Assembly: GCA_002786025.1 (NCBI GenBank)
Contig: NHNW01000039.1
Span: 62,001-126,000 of the forward strand
DNA from: Zasmidium citrigriseum
Taxonomy: Eukaryota; Ascomycota; Dothideomycetes; Mycosphaerellales; Mycosphaerellaceae
Direction: 5' to 3'
DNA length: 64,000 bases
Part shown: in pieces, positions 46,621 to 58,081 of the stretch
Position numbering within the stretch: position 1 is the first letter of the stretch
Layout: every line of letters starts with the position of its first letter
Translations under genes and position numbers: made by a program
Notes under the pieces: generated by a model
Seen by the model: only the letters and a program-made list of their open reading frames with translations
Told to the model about the DNA's origin: nothing
The model's database searches: none

Positions 46621-46953
46621 GCGTTAGTGAGCATCCGGAGGGAATCTACATATCCACAATATAATGATACAGAGAACATACCTACCTACGATTGAACACT
46701 TGCTCGCACTAACAGAGATCCAGCACATTGAAGAAGACCCTCTATTTGACTTTATTAGCTCGACAACCGCCTCTCGGCAAGCTGCTTACTCTTGGTACAG
46801 TGAGGAAGCGAGCAAGCTTCCAGCCAGCTCTAGAACACACCGTCATTCCAAGCATCTCAGAGACTCGTGAAGACTCTATCGCCTGTCTCTCAACTCCTCT
46901 TCTGGGCGGCGGAAAATCTTCAGCAGGACCACAATGCCCCTCCAAGACTCACG
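46621..46953. other. Intergenic, nothing recognised
   Basis: A short same-strand spacer with no supported coding frame. Confidence 0.5.
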
Positions 46954-47497
46954 ATGGATCAAACCAAGGAGAAGAACATAGCTTCGCACATGGAAACCGT
47001 CGTCCGCGGCTGCACCACCTCCATCAACGACCGCACTTTCGACGCCTCCTCAACCTGGCAATATATCTCCCCCGACTTCGAAGTCACCCACGACACGGGT
47101 TCGCGACCTGCCACACACTCCAAAGCCGAGTTAATCGCAGGTTTCAAGAACGTTTGCCAGGACTTTCCGGAGTATCGATTGGAAATTTCTGATTGTACGG
47201 TTGAGGTGGATGTTTGTAATGGGAGGGGCCAGGTCTTTGTGAATGCGCAGGAGACGGGTGGGCCGGGGGTGCCGAGGGGAGTTATGGTGAGTTGCTGGTT
47301 TGTCTTGTTGAGGGGCTTGCGCTGGATGGGAATAGGGGAGTGGGGAGCTAATGATGAGGATTCTCTAGGCAAGAAAACACATTGCTGTGTTTGATTTTAG
47401 GAGGATTGACGGGGTTTGGATGGCGACGAAGGAGGCTACGATCTTCGGGTTGGGGGTTGATGCTGGTGGGGGCATTGATGGGATGGGGTTGGGCTGA
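46954..47497 (+). CDS. SnoaL/NTF2-like small protein
   Basis: Two exons (46954-47286 and 47369-47497) give 153 aa. The start is MDQTKEKNIASHMETVVRG. Features of the NTF2-like cone fold are seen: an N-terminal helix, WQYISPDFEVTHDTG, SKAELIAGFKNVCQDFPEY, the strand pair VEVDVCNGRGQVFVN and, after the intron, MARKHIAVFDFRRIDGVW. There is no signal peptide. Fungal SnoaL-like proteins include polyketide cyclases and many of unknown activity, and the fold alone does not show a reaction. The C-terminal tail is Gly-rich. Confidence 0.75.
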
Positions 47498-48362
47498 GGA
47501 GATGATGGTGACCTGTGAGTGATGTGAGGAGTCTTCTGATCTTTGAATCATTTAGCATCCGAATCTCAAAGGAAAGCGAAGCTATGCGAGACGCAAAGTG
47601 GTCTCGAAAAAGATCTTCACCGGCGAAAGAGGCAAGGCTGACCCATCTCCCACGTTTTCGCTAGGCCCAGCGAGGCTGCGGTAGCTTTACAGTTCGGCTC
47701 GTTTAGTCAACCACCTCGTCCACATTGGAGAACAGCAGTTTTTCCGTCTATAGCCGATGACGTGGAGACTTGGTCAAGGACGGCTCTTATCCATTCCATG
47801 GCAGACGGATCTATTTCTGGAGAAGACCGGTCGAGGACTTCCTGGCTGGCAAAACGGCCCTTCACGATACGAGGATATCCATCGCAGCCCTGGCGAGACC
47901 TCTCGTTCGTCTTGACCATCTACAATCCCCATGGATCGAACTCAGGCTATTGTCGACTATTCACGTGGCCCTGTCTGGTAGCTTTCACATGGCAAGCAAC
48001 ACATGGCGTCGGCGTACTCCACGACCTCGTATCCAAGCGAACAGTTGATCGATCGAACTTCGGTAAAGCCGCTCGTATCAAGGACTTTGCACCGAAACAA
48101 GCTGGAGAATGAGTTGAACCAAGATCATGTGTTCGCCCAGAGCAAGAGCATACGGCCCAGATCCGATCGTCTCATCTCTAGGCAGGAACGGCATCGGATC
48201 TCGGTCAAGTGAGGCTGCATCTGGACGCTCTTAGACATTTCTCAAGCTGGACAGGTTGTGAGTATAAGTAAGTCGTCCGTCTTCACTGATCAACAAAATC
48301 ATCATCATCAACAACACCATTCACTTCTTCACTTCTCTTTTAGAGCCTACCTTCCTGTCAAC
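47498..48362. other. Intergenic, with probable TATA box at its right end
   Basis: No gene is supported; a 70-aa reverse frame at 47707-47919 is noted but not accepted. AGTATAAGTA at 48261-48270, about 95 bp before the next start codon, is a plausible TATA element. Confidence 0.45.
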
Positions 48363-49515
48363 ATGCATTCATTTGAAGTCCTCGCCTTCGCGCTCATGGG
48401 AGCAACAGCCCTCGCTGCTCCTGCTTCCACCACTGTTAGCGGTCCTCCTGTTGTCTATCAAACAGCATCGGATGCTCCATTGGTCACTGCAACCACACTG
48501 GCCACCCCTGCTGCAACCGGCAAGAACAAACGCGATGCCACGACCTGTACGTAAACTCAAGGGCAGAAGCCATCCAATTGTATGTCTGAGACATCTGCTA
48601 ACCTTCTAACCTTTGCTTTCAGGCTATCCCCAACCAACAGGCATTGCCCACCGCTCCTCTCCCGACACTGCAGCAGCCTTTCGAGCAGACCCATACTACT
48701 CCCAGCAAGCTCAGGCAGCCCTGACCCCTATCGGCTTCAAGTCCGTCTTCAACAACACCGGAGCCTCTCCAAACGCCGACAACTACCTAGGCTTCACGTT
48801 GATGAACACCTACGACGTCCAGAGCTGTGCCAACCAATGCAACGCCATCGCAGGCTGCACGTCCTTCAACGTCTACTTCGAACGCGATCCCTCCGTAGAC
48901 CCCAACGATGCCTCTTGCTCCAACCCCTCAAGCGTCACCAATATCAAATGCGTCTGGTGGGGGAGCGCCATCTCTCCATCGAACAACGTCAACACAGGCC
49001 AATTCCGTGGCCAATTCGAAGTCGCCATCGCAGGCAGCAACGGCTACGTCGGTCTCCCGACTCAGAGAGGCTTCCGCATCAAGACCGGTGGCAGCGGCAC
49101 CGTCATGGACAACCGCTGGCTCGCCGTCTCTCCGGGCGAAGGAGCCGCAGTCGCGTTGAACCCGATCGAATACAAAGGTCAAACCTCGACTTTCCAGTTC
49201 GGACGCAATGGCGAGCTTCTTCAGACTTACTACGCGACTGGCATGGCTGGTGTGGCTCCAAACCGAAGCGGCAAGTGGGACTTCTTGCAGTACAGGGCTG
49301 TTGGACAGGCTGGTGTTGATTATATCAACTGCTCTGCTGCGAGCGATGGTTTGATCAGCTGCCAGTCCAAGAGCGGATGGCAGTATGCTGGTGTTTGCCC
49401 CAACCGGAAGCAGTCGATCAGTGGATTGCTGTACTTTGGATTGCCGGAGAAGATGCCGAGTGATTGCAAGTGGATTGGACTGTATATTGATACTGATATC
49501 TCTGGGTTGGCGTAA
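48363..49515 (+). CDS. Secreted protein with PAN/apple-like domain and dibasic propeptide site
   Basis: Two exons (48363-48546 and 48623-49515) give 358 aa. A signal peptide (MHSFEVLAFALMGATALA) is followed by a Thr/Pro-rich propeptide of about 40 residues ending in GKNKR, a Kex2-type site just before DATTCYPQ. The PAN/apple-like module follows: FTLMNTYDVQSCANQC, GCTSFNVYFERDPS, CVWWGS and GQFRGQFEVAIAGSNGYV. The C-terminal half is a beta-rich domain with paired Cys. Such proteins are secreted by many ascomycetes and may bind carbohydrate or protein. The function is unknown. Confidence 0.8.
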
Positions 49516-49899
49516 GGAAGGGCGGAAGGAGCGAAGCTGTGCTAGAGAGTCGTGGGTTGAATGTTCTTATGGGCGTTTGGTCTTGCTTCTTTTGTTGGAA
49601 GGGTATCAGCTTTATAGACAGGAACGAGAAGTTTGGTATTCAATTGAAACCTTGTTCTAGACGCCATCTATCTGTCGATGTCTCGACGGTAAGAAAAGGA
49701 GGAAGTGGTCTCTCATCGGAAATCCATTCACTGGTATCTCGCTAAACATGATCTGGTGGGCCCACCAACGCTGGAAATAATCTGAAAAGACAGCCTCGAA
49801 AGTACCTCGTACAACGTCAAAACCAAGCCTTTCCCAAATGTCATCTCAAGAGACCCAATCCCTTGACCTGAATCTCGTCATGCTCACACTCTTGTCAAA
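49516..49899. other. Convergent 3' flanks, nothing recognised
   Basis: This tail-to-tail spacer between two secreted-protein genes holds no coding frame. Confidence 0.5.
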
Positions 49900-50456
49900 C
49901 TAGGACAGGTGGAGGCAAGTCTTGCAAGGTGCGGGCTGTAGTCGTAGGTCAGCTATTGAACGGTGTCTCGTGGGTTGAAGTGAGTGACGTACAATGTTGG
50001 AGCCCAGAGCAGTAGCGGCAGCAATGCAACCAGCGTCATCCTTGATGTCTGTGGCACATGGTCAGTGATCTGATGTCGGTCTAGTATCACTCCTTGGTCA
50101 TCCTTACCAGCGCCACGAGTAATGGCAGCCCAGAAGCAGGAGTTAAGGGCACCAGCGGTGGTACCAAGGCAAGCTGGTAGATATCATGGTCAGTACAGTC
50201 GCACGGCAGAGTCCAGAGCCGCAGGTAGTTACTCACAGAAAGCAGTGATGCGATCACAGTCGAGGAGACCGAAACGCTTCTCCAGGTTCAGAGACACTTC
50301 AGGGACCTTGAGAGAGATCTCGCCCTTCGAGATCATGTCGGTGATGAGGTTCTTGGCCTCAATCTCGCCAACCGACAGAGAGATATCGCGAGTCTCGACA
50401 GTTGGGGCGGCAAAGGCGCCGATGGCCATGATAGTAGCGACGGTGAAGAACTTCAT
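49900..50456 (-). CDS. Small secreted six-Cys peptide precursor with Kex2 site
   Basis: Four reverse-strand exons (50456-50237, 50173-50108, 50048-49993, 49935-49900) splice in phase to 125 aa. Residues 1-17 are a signal peptide (MKFFTVATIMAIGAFAA). A propeptide without Cys follows and ends in LEKR at about residues 58-61. The predicted mature peptide starts FGLLDCDRITAFSC and has six Cys in about 64 residues, with a helical Ala-rich middle and the end PCKTCLHLS. This layout, propeptide then dibasic site then Cys6 core, is that of a processed extracellular peptide. No known family was recognised. The three later exons are 66, 56 and 36 nt, so an ORF scan shows only the propeptide. Confidence 0.75.
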
Positions 50457-51977
50457 TTTGATTGTGAAGAGTGGTTTTTGGCCGAAGGAGTGGCTGTTTG
50501 TGGGGAGGCTTGGTGGTTGCGAGGATGAGATGCTTCGAGGTGCTGGTGATGATGTTCTTGTCGAGGCGAGGGGCGTGATATTTATGTTCGTCGGGCTCGT
50601 CTGTCTTCGATATTCTTGTCATGCCCTCACCCACGTGTGTGGCCTATCTACTTGGCATTGGCTTCTCCACAACGCTATTCTCGAAGCTGGACGCAATGGT
50701 GTATGTTTGAGATTGGCCGGTGTATTCAAGGTCGTTCCTGGGGCGAACCGGCTTACTCTCCGCTGGTGCCTTACGCAGGTGGTGGTCTATCGTTCATGCA
50801 GTTGCTTTTCGTGAGCTCTTCATCTGATGTGCAGACATTCTCCGCAAACATGTTCTCTTTTCTGCTGGTCTGCTGTGATAATTCGAGTCCAGAGCATCTG
50901 ATTCCTTCGAGATGCTTTCGTCGCCCGCCAGTATTGTCTCCATGTTCGCCACCAAGAACTTACGGCCCGAACGTGAACAAGTTCACCCGGCATGGCTATT
51001 CTCAGTAGTGAACCAACGATGGCTCTTGGCTGAGCGAAAGTGTCACTTGACAGGAGATTTGGAGAGGGTGAGCTTGACTCCACACCACGGGCTCGCGGGC
51101 TTGGAGATGTCTTGATACGGCGAAGCCTCGTCAAGATCGTTTACCCATGAAACAGCAAGGGTGTTTTTCTTGTGCCATGTGCTTGAACAGTCTTAGGGCG
51201 ATCTTGGCCGTCTTGATGTTCGGTGATTTGGGGAAATTACCCCTGACGCCAATTTGCCGAGATCCTTGGGAACCCATGGCGACATGGTCACCACGTGCTT
51301 GGTATGCTTGATGATTGATGCAGCGACGATGCATTTTGGATGGTAGAAGAAGGTCGACTGCAAGACCAAAAGTTCTAGAACAGTGTCGTTATCGTCAAAG
51401 AAGTCGGCGTAGCGCTCCGAGACCAGCAATATGGGGATTTGCTATTGTTGATGTCTCAGCCACTCAATGTTAGTGTTGATTCAGGCTCGCGTCGAATTCG
51501 AAGCAGTTCGATTTGTCCATGTCATGTGTAGCTGGAAACACAGGCGGTGTGGCAGGTTCTGGCCAAGAAAACGCGCGACGATGTTCGCAAATGCAGTCAA
51601 ACCTCTGCGCATCCCTCGGTTCCGTTGAGCTATTCCCAATTACAATTCAGGTGCGAGCAGCGCCGTATGTTCCTCTTCGTACGTAGTCTTGAGAGCGTTG
51701 CACGACGCACGGAGGCTGGGAACCCATGGCCGGCCACCGTAGTGACAAGGCTTCTCCACAAATGCTCGTATGCAGTGACCATGACTGACTAGATCCATCG
51801 GCGGTGACTGGTAGCGATAACAGCCGATAGGTGAACCAAGTGAGGTCGACGAGTCGGCAAGGAGGAAGGTCTGGACTCAAGCAGTTGACACACATGCGGA
51901 AATCGAATTCCGCTGTTCCAGGCTTTTCATTCAGCATGCTGCTGTACGGAACTCAACGACATCTCGTAGCTCGAAGG
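50457..51977. other. Intergenic with one possible gene fragment
   Basis: About 1.5 kb separate the peptide gene and the Zn2Cys6 regulator. A possible broken frame at 51131-51429 is listed separately. No other gene is supported. Confidence 0.45.
51131..51429 (-). pseudogene. Possible frameshifted gene fragment
   Basis: On the reverse strand a natural-looking frame reads LVSERYADFFDDND and then MSPWVPKDLGKLASG before drifting. A second frame overlapping it continues as NFPKSPNIKTAKIALRLF and KHMAQEKHPCCF to a stop at 51131. A one-base shift near 51235 would join them. A CAATAG acceptor-like site precedes the first segment. No family was recognised, so this may be a relic or chance. Confidence 0.25.
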
Positions 51978-54309
51978 TCAAGTCGCAAGTCCACAAGCGC
52001 CAGGTGTCCAGCGATACAAACCAAGAATCTCTCGCCAGATTCCTGGTTCCATGCCGACGGTTGCAGAGTCGTATCCCTCAAGTGGTGATGTCGCCAGCAC
52101 ATGCTCCCTTGAAGCAGGAGCTCGATCTCGCGCATGGTGCACGTTGTTAAGAGTAGCCCTCAACACTTTTCGGAAATCCCTTTGGAATTCGACACTCAAA
52201 GTGGTGAATGAGGCTTCGTGAGCTCGAATGACTGTCTCGCAGGCTTTCTCTACGGAGGGATTGGGGGTACCTCCGACCTCGAGCATGCGATCCGCAAAGA
52301 ACAGCAAGACGAAAGAGCCCTGCAAGAGGTAGATGCCAAACAAATAAGGTACAAGAGACAATTCTGGATCCAAAGACAAGATCTGTGCCAAGACTTCGGA
52401 CGCAGCGATGGCGTGAGAGGAGCACTTGGTGAACTGCTCCGACGTGATCCAGTCGCTCAGAGGTGTGCGAAGATTGGAGGTGTCTTTCTCTACGTCTTGT
52501 ATGGTGCCAAGGATGTCTGGTGTGTGGCTTGGTTGTTCCCTCGTCAACAAGTCGAGGGCGTCCCAGCGGCCATACAGAAGGACATAGAGTACGTGTACGA
52601 TGAACCTTGCATACAGTCGTACACCTGTATGTTCCTGTTCCTGGGAATTTGACGATCTGCCGGAGGTGGAAATTGACGGGCTCCGGGCGGTAGAGCAGCT
52701 GTTCTCTCTGGCGACAAAGACCTCTAGGGCGCCGATGTCGTTCAGACACACCTCCAGCATGCGCTCGAGATTTGCATTCACAAGGTGAGGGCTGATGGCG
52801 TCTCGCATTCGAGGATGGGCCTTTTGGTGATGCATCCAGACAATGTCACCTAGTAATGTCATCAATGGAAGAAACCACTGAAAGTAGCTGCATCCAGTGA
52901 CACGCACAGGCGGCCCATATAAGCGATTCGTCGTGAGGTGAGAGAGATTGAGATCTGATGATTCCCAAATGCCGCTATCCAAGGGCATGAGAACTTTGCA
53001 GTCTTGATCCATGATCAGGGGCATGGCATTGTAACAGAGCGCCCAATGGCGGTCAATGGAGAACAGTAGCCAGAATAGTCGACGCTGCTCTTCACGTTCC
53101 TCTTCATAGGCGAAATCTCGCTCTGTTGCAAACCGAGGAGCCATCCTGTGCTCGGCGTCCAGCTGATGAATGCGTAGTCGAAGTGCTATGCGAACGGAAG
53201 CGTGATACCAAGGCAAAGTGTCTCCTTTGGAGTCGCTGCCCGATATGATCACTGCAATCAGGATACAGCAGAGAAGATTGTCCATGGACTCTGCTCCAGT
53301 GTCTGTTCCAAGACATGCAAGTATATATGGCTCGAATGCCACGGATCCAAGTGGGCTCGTGGAGCTGACGCCAGGTCGAACTGACTGGTGCGTGCTCTTA
53401 CTGTTGAGCTCGTCGACGAGAAGCGCTTCTAGCTTCTCACGCGTGCTCTTGCGATTGCGTGGCATTATGAGAGCTCGAATGCACGCGGTATGTGATGCGA
53501 CCCACAGCATTGTGAGCGTGAGCAAGGTCGACGTCTTCCGTGGATTGTTCGATCTCTGCAAGGAAGCCTTTCTGATGATCGGGTCGAGCACATATGGCGA
53601 TGCAGCCCTGAATAACGAGACATTGGGCCGCAGGAAATAGTAGTCCAGCAAAGACTCTGCTGCCGCCAAATCCAGAACGTTGTCCAGGTTCGGTAACAAA
53701 AGGGTCAGGCACGGGTATTTGCAATAGCTTTCCTGAAGAGAAGGAGGACACGAGTCGACATCTGGTTCCGGAGGTCGAAGAGATGGGCTGCGCAGGTCGT
53801 GTGTGCGTCTCTCCCATGGAGATGTGACATTTCCTCCCCGGCCACGCTCGAATCCTTGCGCCTCACACACACCGCGTGGAATAGATGACTGCTCGCCTTT
53901 TGGAGACGAGGGGGTCATCCATGATTCAGCCTTCTCTGCTGCGGTGGACAGATTTCTCGCCTTCCGTCCTCGTTGTTTGACGGGACGCTCAAATCTGCAC
54001 GGGTGGCGGTATTCTGGGAGGTTGGGTCAGCCCAGCCGATGGAGCCAGCGAGTCAAATTTCCGCGGGCCAGGGGCGGACTTCACCTCGACATCGAAAGCT
54101 GCCATGTGGTCAGAATTCACACTGCAAGTGTACGATGGATGGGAAGGGCACGCAGGAACTGACCAAGGAGCACGACCGTCGCAGCGAGCCCTCGCGCGCG
54201 AACACTGATCACACGCCCGGCGTGTGCGCCTTCTCTGCACCGCACCCGGACCGTCGCTACCCGAGGGCGAATCGCGTGGTGGTACAGGATCGCGTTCTGT
54301 ATCGGCCAT
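51978..54309 (-). CDS. Zn2Cys6 transcription factor, XlnR/AraR-like
   Basis: Three reverse-strand exons (54309-54164, 54098-54085, 54013-51978) give 731 aa. The zinc cluster is complete only after splicing a 14-nt middle exon: RRACDQCSRARARC, DGRAPC, FRC and REYRHPC, spaced C-x2-C-x6-C-x5-C-x2-C-x6-C. A basic linker follows (RPVKQRGRKARN). The long C-terminal part is the fungal transcription-factor middle domain: SLLDYYF, WYHASVRIALRLRIHQL, RRLFWLLFSIDRHWALCYN and DSGIWESSDL. These resemble XlnR/AraR, regulators of xylan and arabinan use. It is divergent from an alpha-L-fucosidase gene, which may be a target. Regulation of that gene is inference. Confidence 0.88.
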
Positions 54310-54703
54310 TGAGATGATGAGATGGGTGCGCGATGGGGATGAGCGAAAGCATCTGGATGCGTGCAGTGAGGCACTTCTAAATACCCTCGGATATTTGGAA
54401 ATCTTCCGCGCAACGGAGCAGAAGAAACACCCTACAGGCGGAACATTCGAATTTCCCCGTACTGATCGACCATGATCGACCATGCACGCAAGATCTGGTG
54501 GAAGACTACGTCTAGAACAGCTTAGATGGTTCGGTCCATGCGAGATGGAACCTCAGCCTGCATCATCTGGTTCCTCAGCCATGTGGAGAAGGATATCTTC
54601 GTTGCGGGGCCCCACATCAATGGTTGGAGCTTCAATGAGTATAATATGGGGACATGCTCCCATAGCGGAGCATCAAGTCCAAGCATTGGCTTGACTATTC
54701 AAG
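54310..54703. promoter_or_regulatory. Shared divergent promoter, regulator and fucosidase
   Basis: The 394-bp spacer lies between the starts of the Zn2Cys6 regulator (-) and the GH29 fucosidase (+). I saw no GGCTAA (XlnR) core in it. Scattered CGG triplets are present. Confidence 0.4.
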
Positions 54704-56714
54704 ATGCATCGATGTTCTCTTCTGATCCTGGCTTTCGGCTTACAAGCCCTTGGGATGCTGCATGCTCCTTTGGACGATGATGCCGATACACAGACTCGAT
54801 CTGCTCGTACGTTCAGGGAGTATCACACTTGCCATGATTTGGTCAAGGCTGACTATGATTCATTCTAGGCGGCTACGCTCCCAATCTTGCCATCAGTGGA
54901 GTGACACTTACCTCCAAATGGGTCGAAGGGAGCTCGCCTTTCACCCAGATCGTGGAGTTTGTTGTCACCAACAATCATCCTTCCAACTACCTGACCACAG
55001 CCGACACCCTGAATATCACGGCATCATCTGATAGCTTGTCCTTGGTCCAGCCGGCAACTTTGACCCGACTTGCACCCAGCCAAGCCGCTGTAGTACAAAT
55101 TGGCGTCACGAATAAGGCTGGGGTTGCTGCTGGTTCAAACTGTGGCATCACAGTCATTGCAACATATGGTCAGAAATATGGAGCACCAATCACAACCAAC
55201 CAGACCACGACTGGTGTTTGCGGCATTCCCACCTATTCAGCGTCAACCACTAGCCTTGGTCACCACTGGAACCCGGACTGGTACAACAACGTCAAATTTG
55301 GCATTTTCATTCACTGGGGCCTCTACTCAGCGCCTGCGTATGGCAGCAAGCAGCCCAACGAGGATTACGCTGAGTGGTACTGGTGCCGCCAACATGATCA
55401 AAACTACAAGACCAAAACATACCAATACCACTTGGATACGTATGGCAAAGACTTCCAGTACGATCAATTCATGAACAACTTTACGGATGCAGGCTACGAT
55501 CCAAAGGCCTGGGTCGACCTTTTCGCCGCTGCGGGCGCTCGATATATGGTTCCGGTTACAAAGCATCATGACGGTTTCGCTCTCTTCAACACTTCCTCGA
55601 GTGTCACCAGACGATCTTCGGTGAATTATGGTCCAAAACGAGACTTGATACGCGATCTACTTACCGCTGCAAAGAAGTATCAGCCCCAGATCCGAAGAGG
55701 TATGAATTGAACACCCAACATGGAAGCTCAAGTCACTGACTTACTCATTTCAAGGCACTTACTTCTCCATGCCGGAATGGTACAACCCTAAGTACGCCCA
55801 ATACAAGAACGCGGACCCGAACTGGGCCGGCGGATGCTTCGGCGCGAACAATGTGAATCCATACACGGGAGCCACTCAGAACTATACAGGATACGTGCCT
55901 GTCAACGATTTCGTGAAAGATATCCAGCTACCACAGATGAATCAATTGGCTTACGACTATGAGACCGAGCTTATGTGGTGTGACATTGGTGGAGCGAACA
56001 ATGCCACCATCTTCGCCTCCCAATGGCTCAACTGGGCTGCCAAGCAAGGACGACAAGTGACATTCAACAACCGATGTGGTATTCCAGGTGATTTCGACAC
56101 GCCAGAGTAAGTCTCTCTTTTGGTGGGAAAGGGCATAGTGCTAACGAGATGACAGATATACAACAAACGCCGGGACAGTCATCGCCAAGTGGGAGTCCAA
56201 CCGCGGCATGGACCCTTTCTCCTTCGGTTTCAACTACCAGACCCCCGACAGCCAATATCTAACGGGTGGCGACATCGTTCAAAGCCTCGTCGACATCGTC
56301 AGCAAGAACGGCAACTTTCTCCTGGATATCGGGCCAACTCACAACGGCAGCATCCCTCAGATCATGCAGAATGGCCTCAAGAATGCCGGTAGTTGGATCA
56401 TTCCCCATGGCGAGTCGGTCTACGACACAGCTTATTGGAGTGTCACGCCAGGACAAGGCAACTTTCGTTACACCACTACGTCCAAGGCCTTCTACATCCA
56501 TTACCTTACAAAACCCGGCTCGTCTCTGACGATTAGTGATCCTGTTCCCTGGCTACCTGGTGACACTGTCACGGTCGTTGGTGGATCTCAAAACGGAACT
56601 TTCGTCCCTGCGACCAAGTCCGGCAACCAGTTGACCTTGGCTTTGAATCCGAACGTCATCAATGGCGACAAGTATGTGTGGACGTTCAAGATTGCGTATA
56701 CCAGTACTTGGTAG
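54704..56714 (+). CDS. Secreted alpha-L-fucosidase, GH29
   Basis: Four exons (54704-54806, 54869-55699, 55755-56106, 56156-56714) give 614 aa. A signal peptide (CSLLILAFGLQALGMLHA) is followed by an N-terminal beta-sandwich of about 145 residues with CARDB-like pattern (VTLTSKWVEGSSPFTQIVEF). The GH29 barrel then carries WYNNVKFGIFIHWGLYSAPA, YMVPVTKHHDGFALF and ELMWCDIGG, in which Asp is the expected nucleophile. A C-terminal beta domain ends the protein. It releases alpha-linked L-fucose from plant wall or glycoprotein glycans outside the cell. Its head-to-head neighbour is an XlnR/AraR-like regulator. Confidence 0.94.
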
Positions 56715-56817
56715 GGCAGGAAGATTGAAAATTCTGTACCACTTGAGGACCTCCACTCCCATCGAGTCGAACATTCTATTCAAAGAGCCGCCAAATCCCA
56801 TCCTATGCACACGCTGA

Positions 56818-57051
56818 TCAATCCCATCCATACGTTCTCTGCAAGTAAATGGCCGCAAGCATCACCCCAAGCAACAATACAGTGACCGAACTCATGCCTG
56901 GCAGACGCTGCAGGACGGGCGCCGGAAACACCTGGACCATGACGCCGAGGTACAGAATCGAGGTCACGATCATGATGATTCTCAGGCTCCAGGAGTAGAT
57001 ATCGTCATCTGGATTCGAATTATGTGGGATAAACGGGCGAAAGCGTATCAT
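56818..57051 (-). CDS. Possible small membrane protein or last exon of one
   Basis: A 77-aa reverse frame has two clear membrane segments (SLRIIMIVTSILYLGVMVQVF and SVTVLLLGVMLAAIYL). A CTGAT branch site and TTTCAG acceptor directly precede its ATG, so it may be a terminal exon. Hydrophobic reverse-strand frames upstream (57282-57557) could be other exons, but I could not find a splice chain in phase. No family is recognised. Confidence 0.35.
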   Translation of the reverse strand: MIRFRPFIPHNSNPDDDIYSWSLRIIMIVTSILYLGVMVQVFPAPVLQRLPGMSSVTVLLLGVMLAAIYLQRTYGWD

Positions 57052-58081
57052 TCTGAAAGATCAGACCGAAGCTTGGGTCAGTGAGTACGCCGACTTGCGG
57101 GAAGACATCATTTCTCTGAACTCACAGGGTCGATTCTCGTCAATTCGGGTTCTTGCTTCGCAATCTCACGACGTTCGCAATGTCCTCCTAAGCAACGACA
57201 GGCTTGGTGGCACTCATCTTTGACTCCCACGGCGCCAGTGTAATGACGTTGCTGAGGCACAGGTCTCCGAGAGATTGACAATTATAGATGTCGCAGCCAG
57301 AAGCCAAGGATCGTCGTGGACGCTATCATCTGGCTATGCTTGCTTCCGCGGAGACCTCCAACTACTACGAATGAACCGAAGGGCGATACGATCTGACTGA
57401 TATCGTAGCAAAGCCTCGATAACACATGCAATAGGGACAGGACGAGGCTGTGTTTAGCAACGAGCAGAATCCACACAGATCCCACAAGATCAGCGATGTT
57501 GGCTGAGTCACCACTATATTGCACGAGCAAAGTTGGCAGCGTGAAGACTTCCCACATTCGTAGAGTGAGTTAGAGCCAAGTTTCGCGGATCTAGGTTGCC
57601 GTATTCGTACATCGGTAGTCAAGCAAGAAATCAGATGGGATCCATGTTGGGGCTGAATCATGTGTCTCGTCTGCGCAATAGAAGGGGAAACACCTACTCA
57701 CATCCACCTAGGGCTGATGACATCGCTGGTTCGATGGTAAACGACAGATTCAGTGCAACACAAGTCATGTGCATACCTCTCCAATGCCTCCACACAGGAA
57801 TCCCTAGCGATGTTCACCAAAACTCACTCCATTCCGGGCTTCAACTGGGGTATGATCATCAGCTTCGCAAGACATCGTGGTAATAGCGCAGCCTTACGAC
57901 AATTCAGCTCTCGTAAACATACCACGCTTTCGTTCAAGCACTCTCGGCAGCAGCAACTGCCTATAAGATAGCTCGCAACCTCAGCTCTGTCGACTCCTTA
58001 TCCGCCCGTTCCATAACGACCGCAGCACTTCGAAGTCCAACCTCATCGTTACCAAACCCTCGGAAAACGGCACAAGCGACC
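57052..58081. other. Unresolved region, possibly upstream exons of a membrane protein
   Basis: The reverse strand at 57282-57557 reads as a hydrophobic protein (MWEVFTLPTLLVQYSGD...) and further fragments with Cys follow, but frames do not connect by visible introns. The right part, from about 57700, shows no coding signal and should hold the promoter of the next gene. Confidence 0.35.

Noticed and set aside
47707..47919. 70-aa reverse frame
   Set aside because: It reads fairly naturally but has no domain, no neighbours in splice phase and a forward frame overlapping it, so it is not enough to call a gene.
53918..54309. Regulator starting at 53918 without a zinc cluster
   Set aside because: A spliced model recovers a perfect Zn2Cys6 motif and basic linker upstream, so the shorter start is a prediction artefact.
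57282..57557. Hydrophobic reverse frame as a separate membrane protein
   Set aside because: It is likely to be part of a multi-exon gene or chance. I could not build a phase-consistent chain with the 56818-57051 segment.
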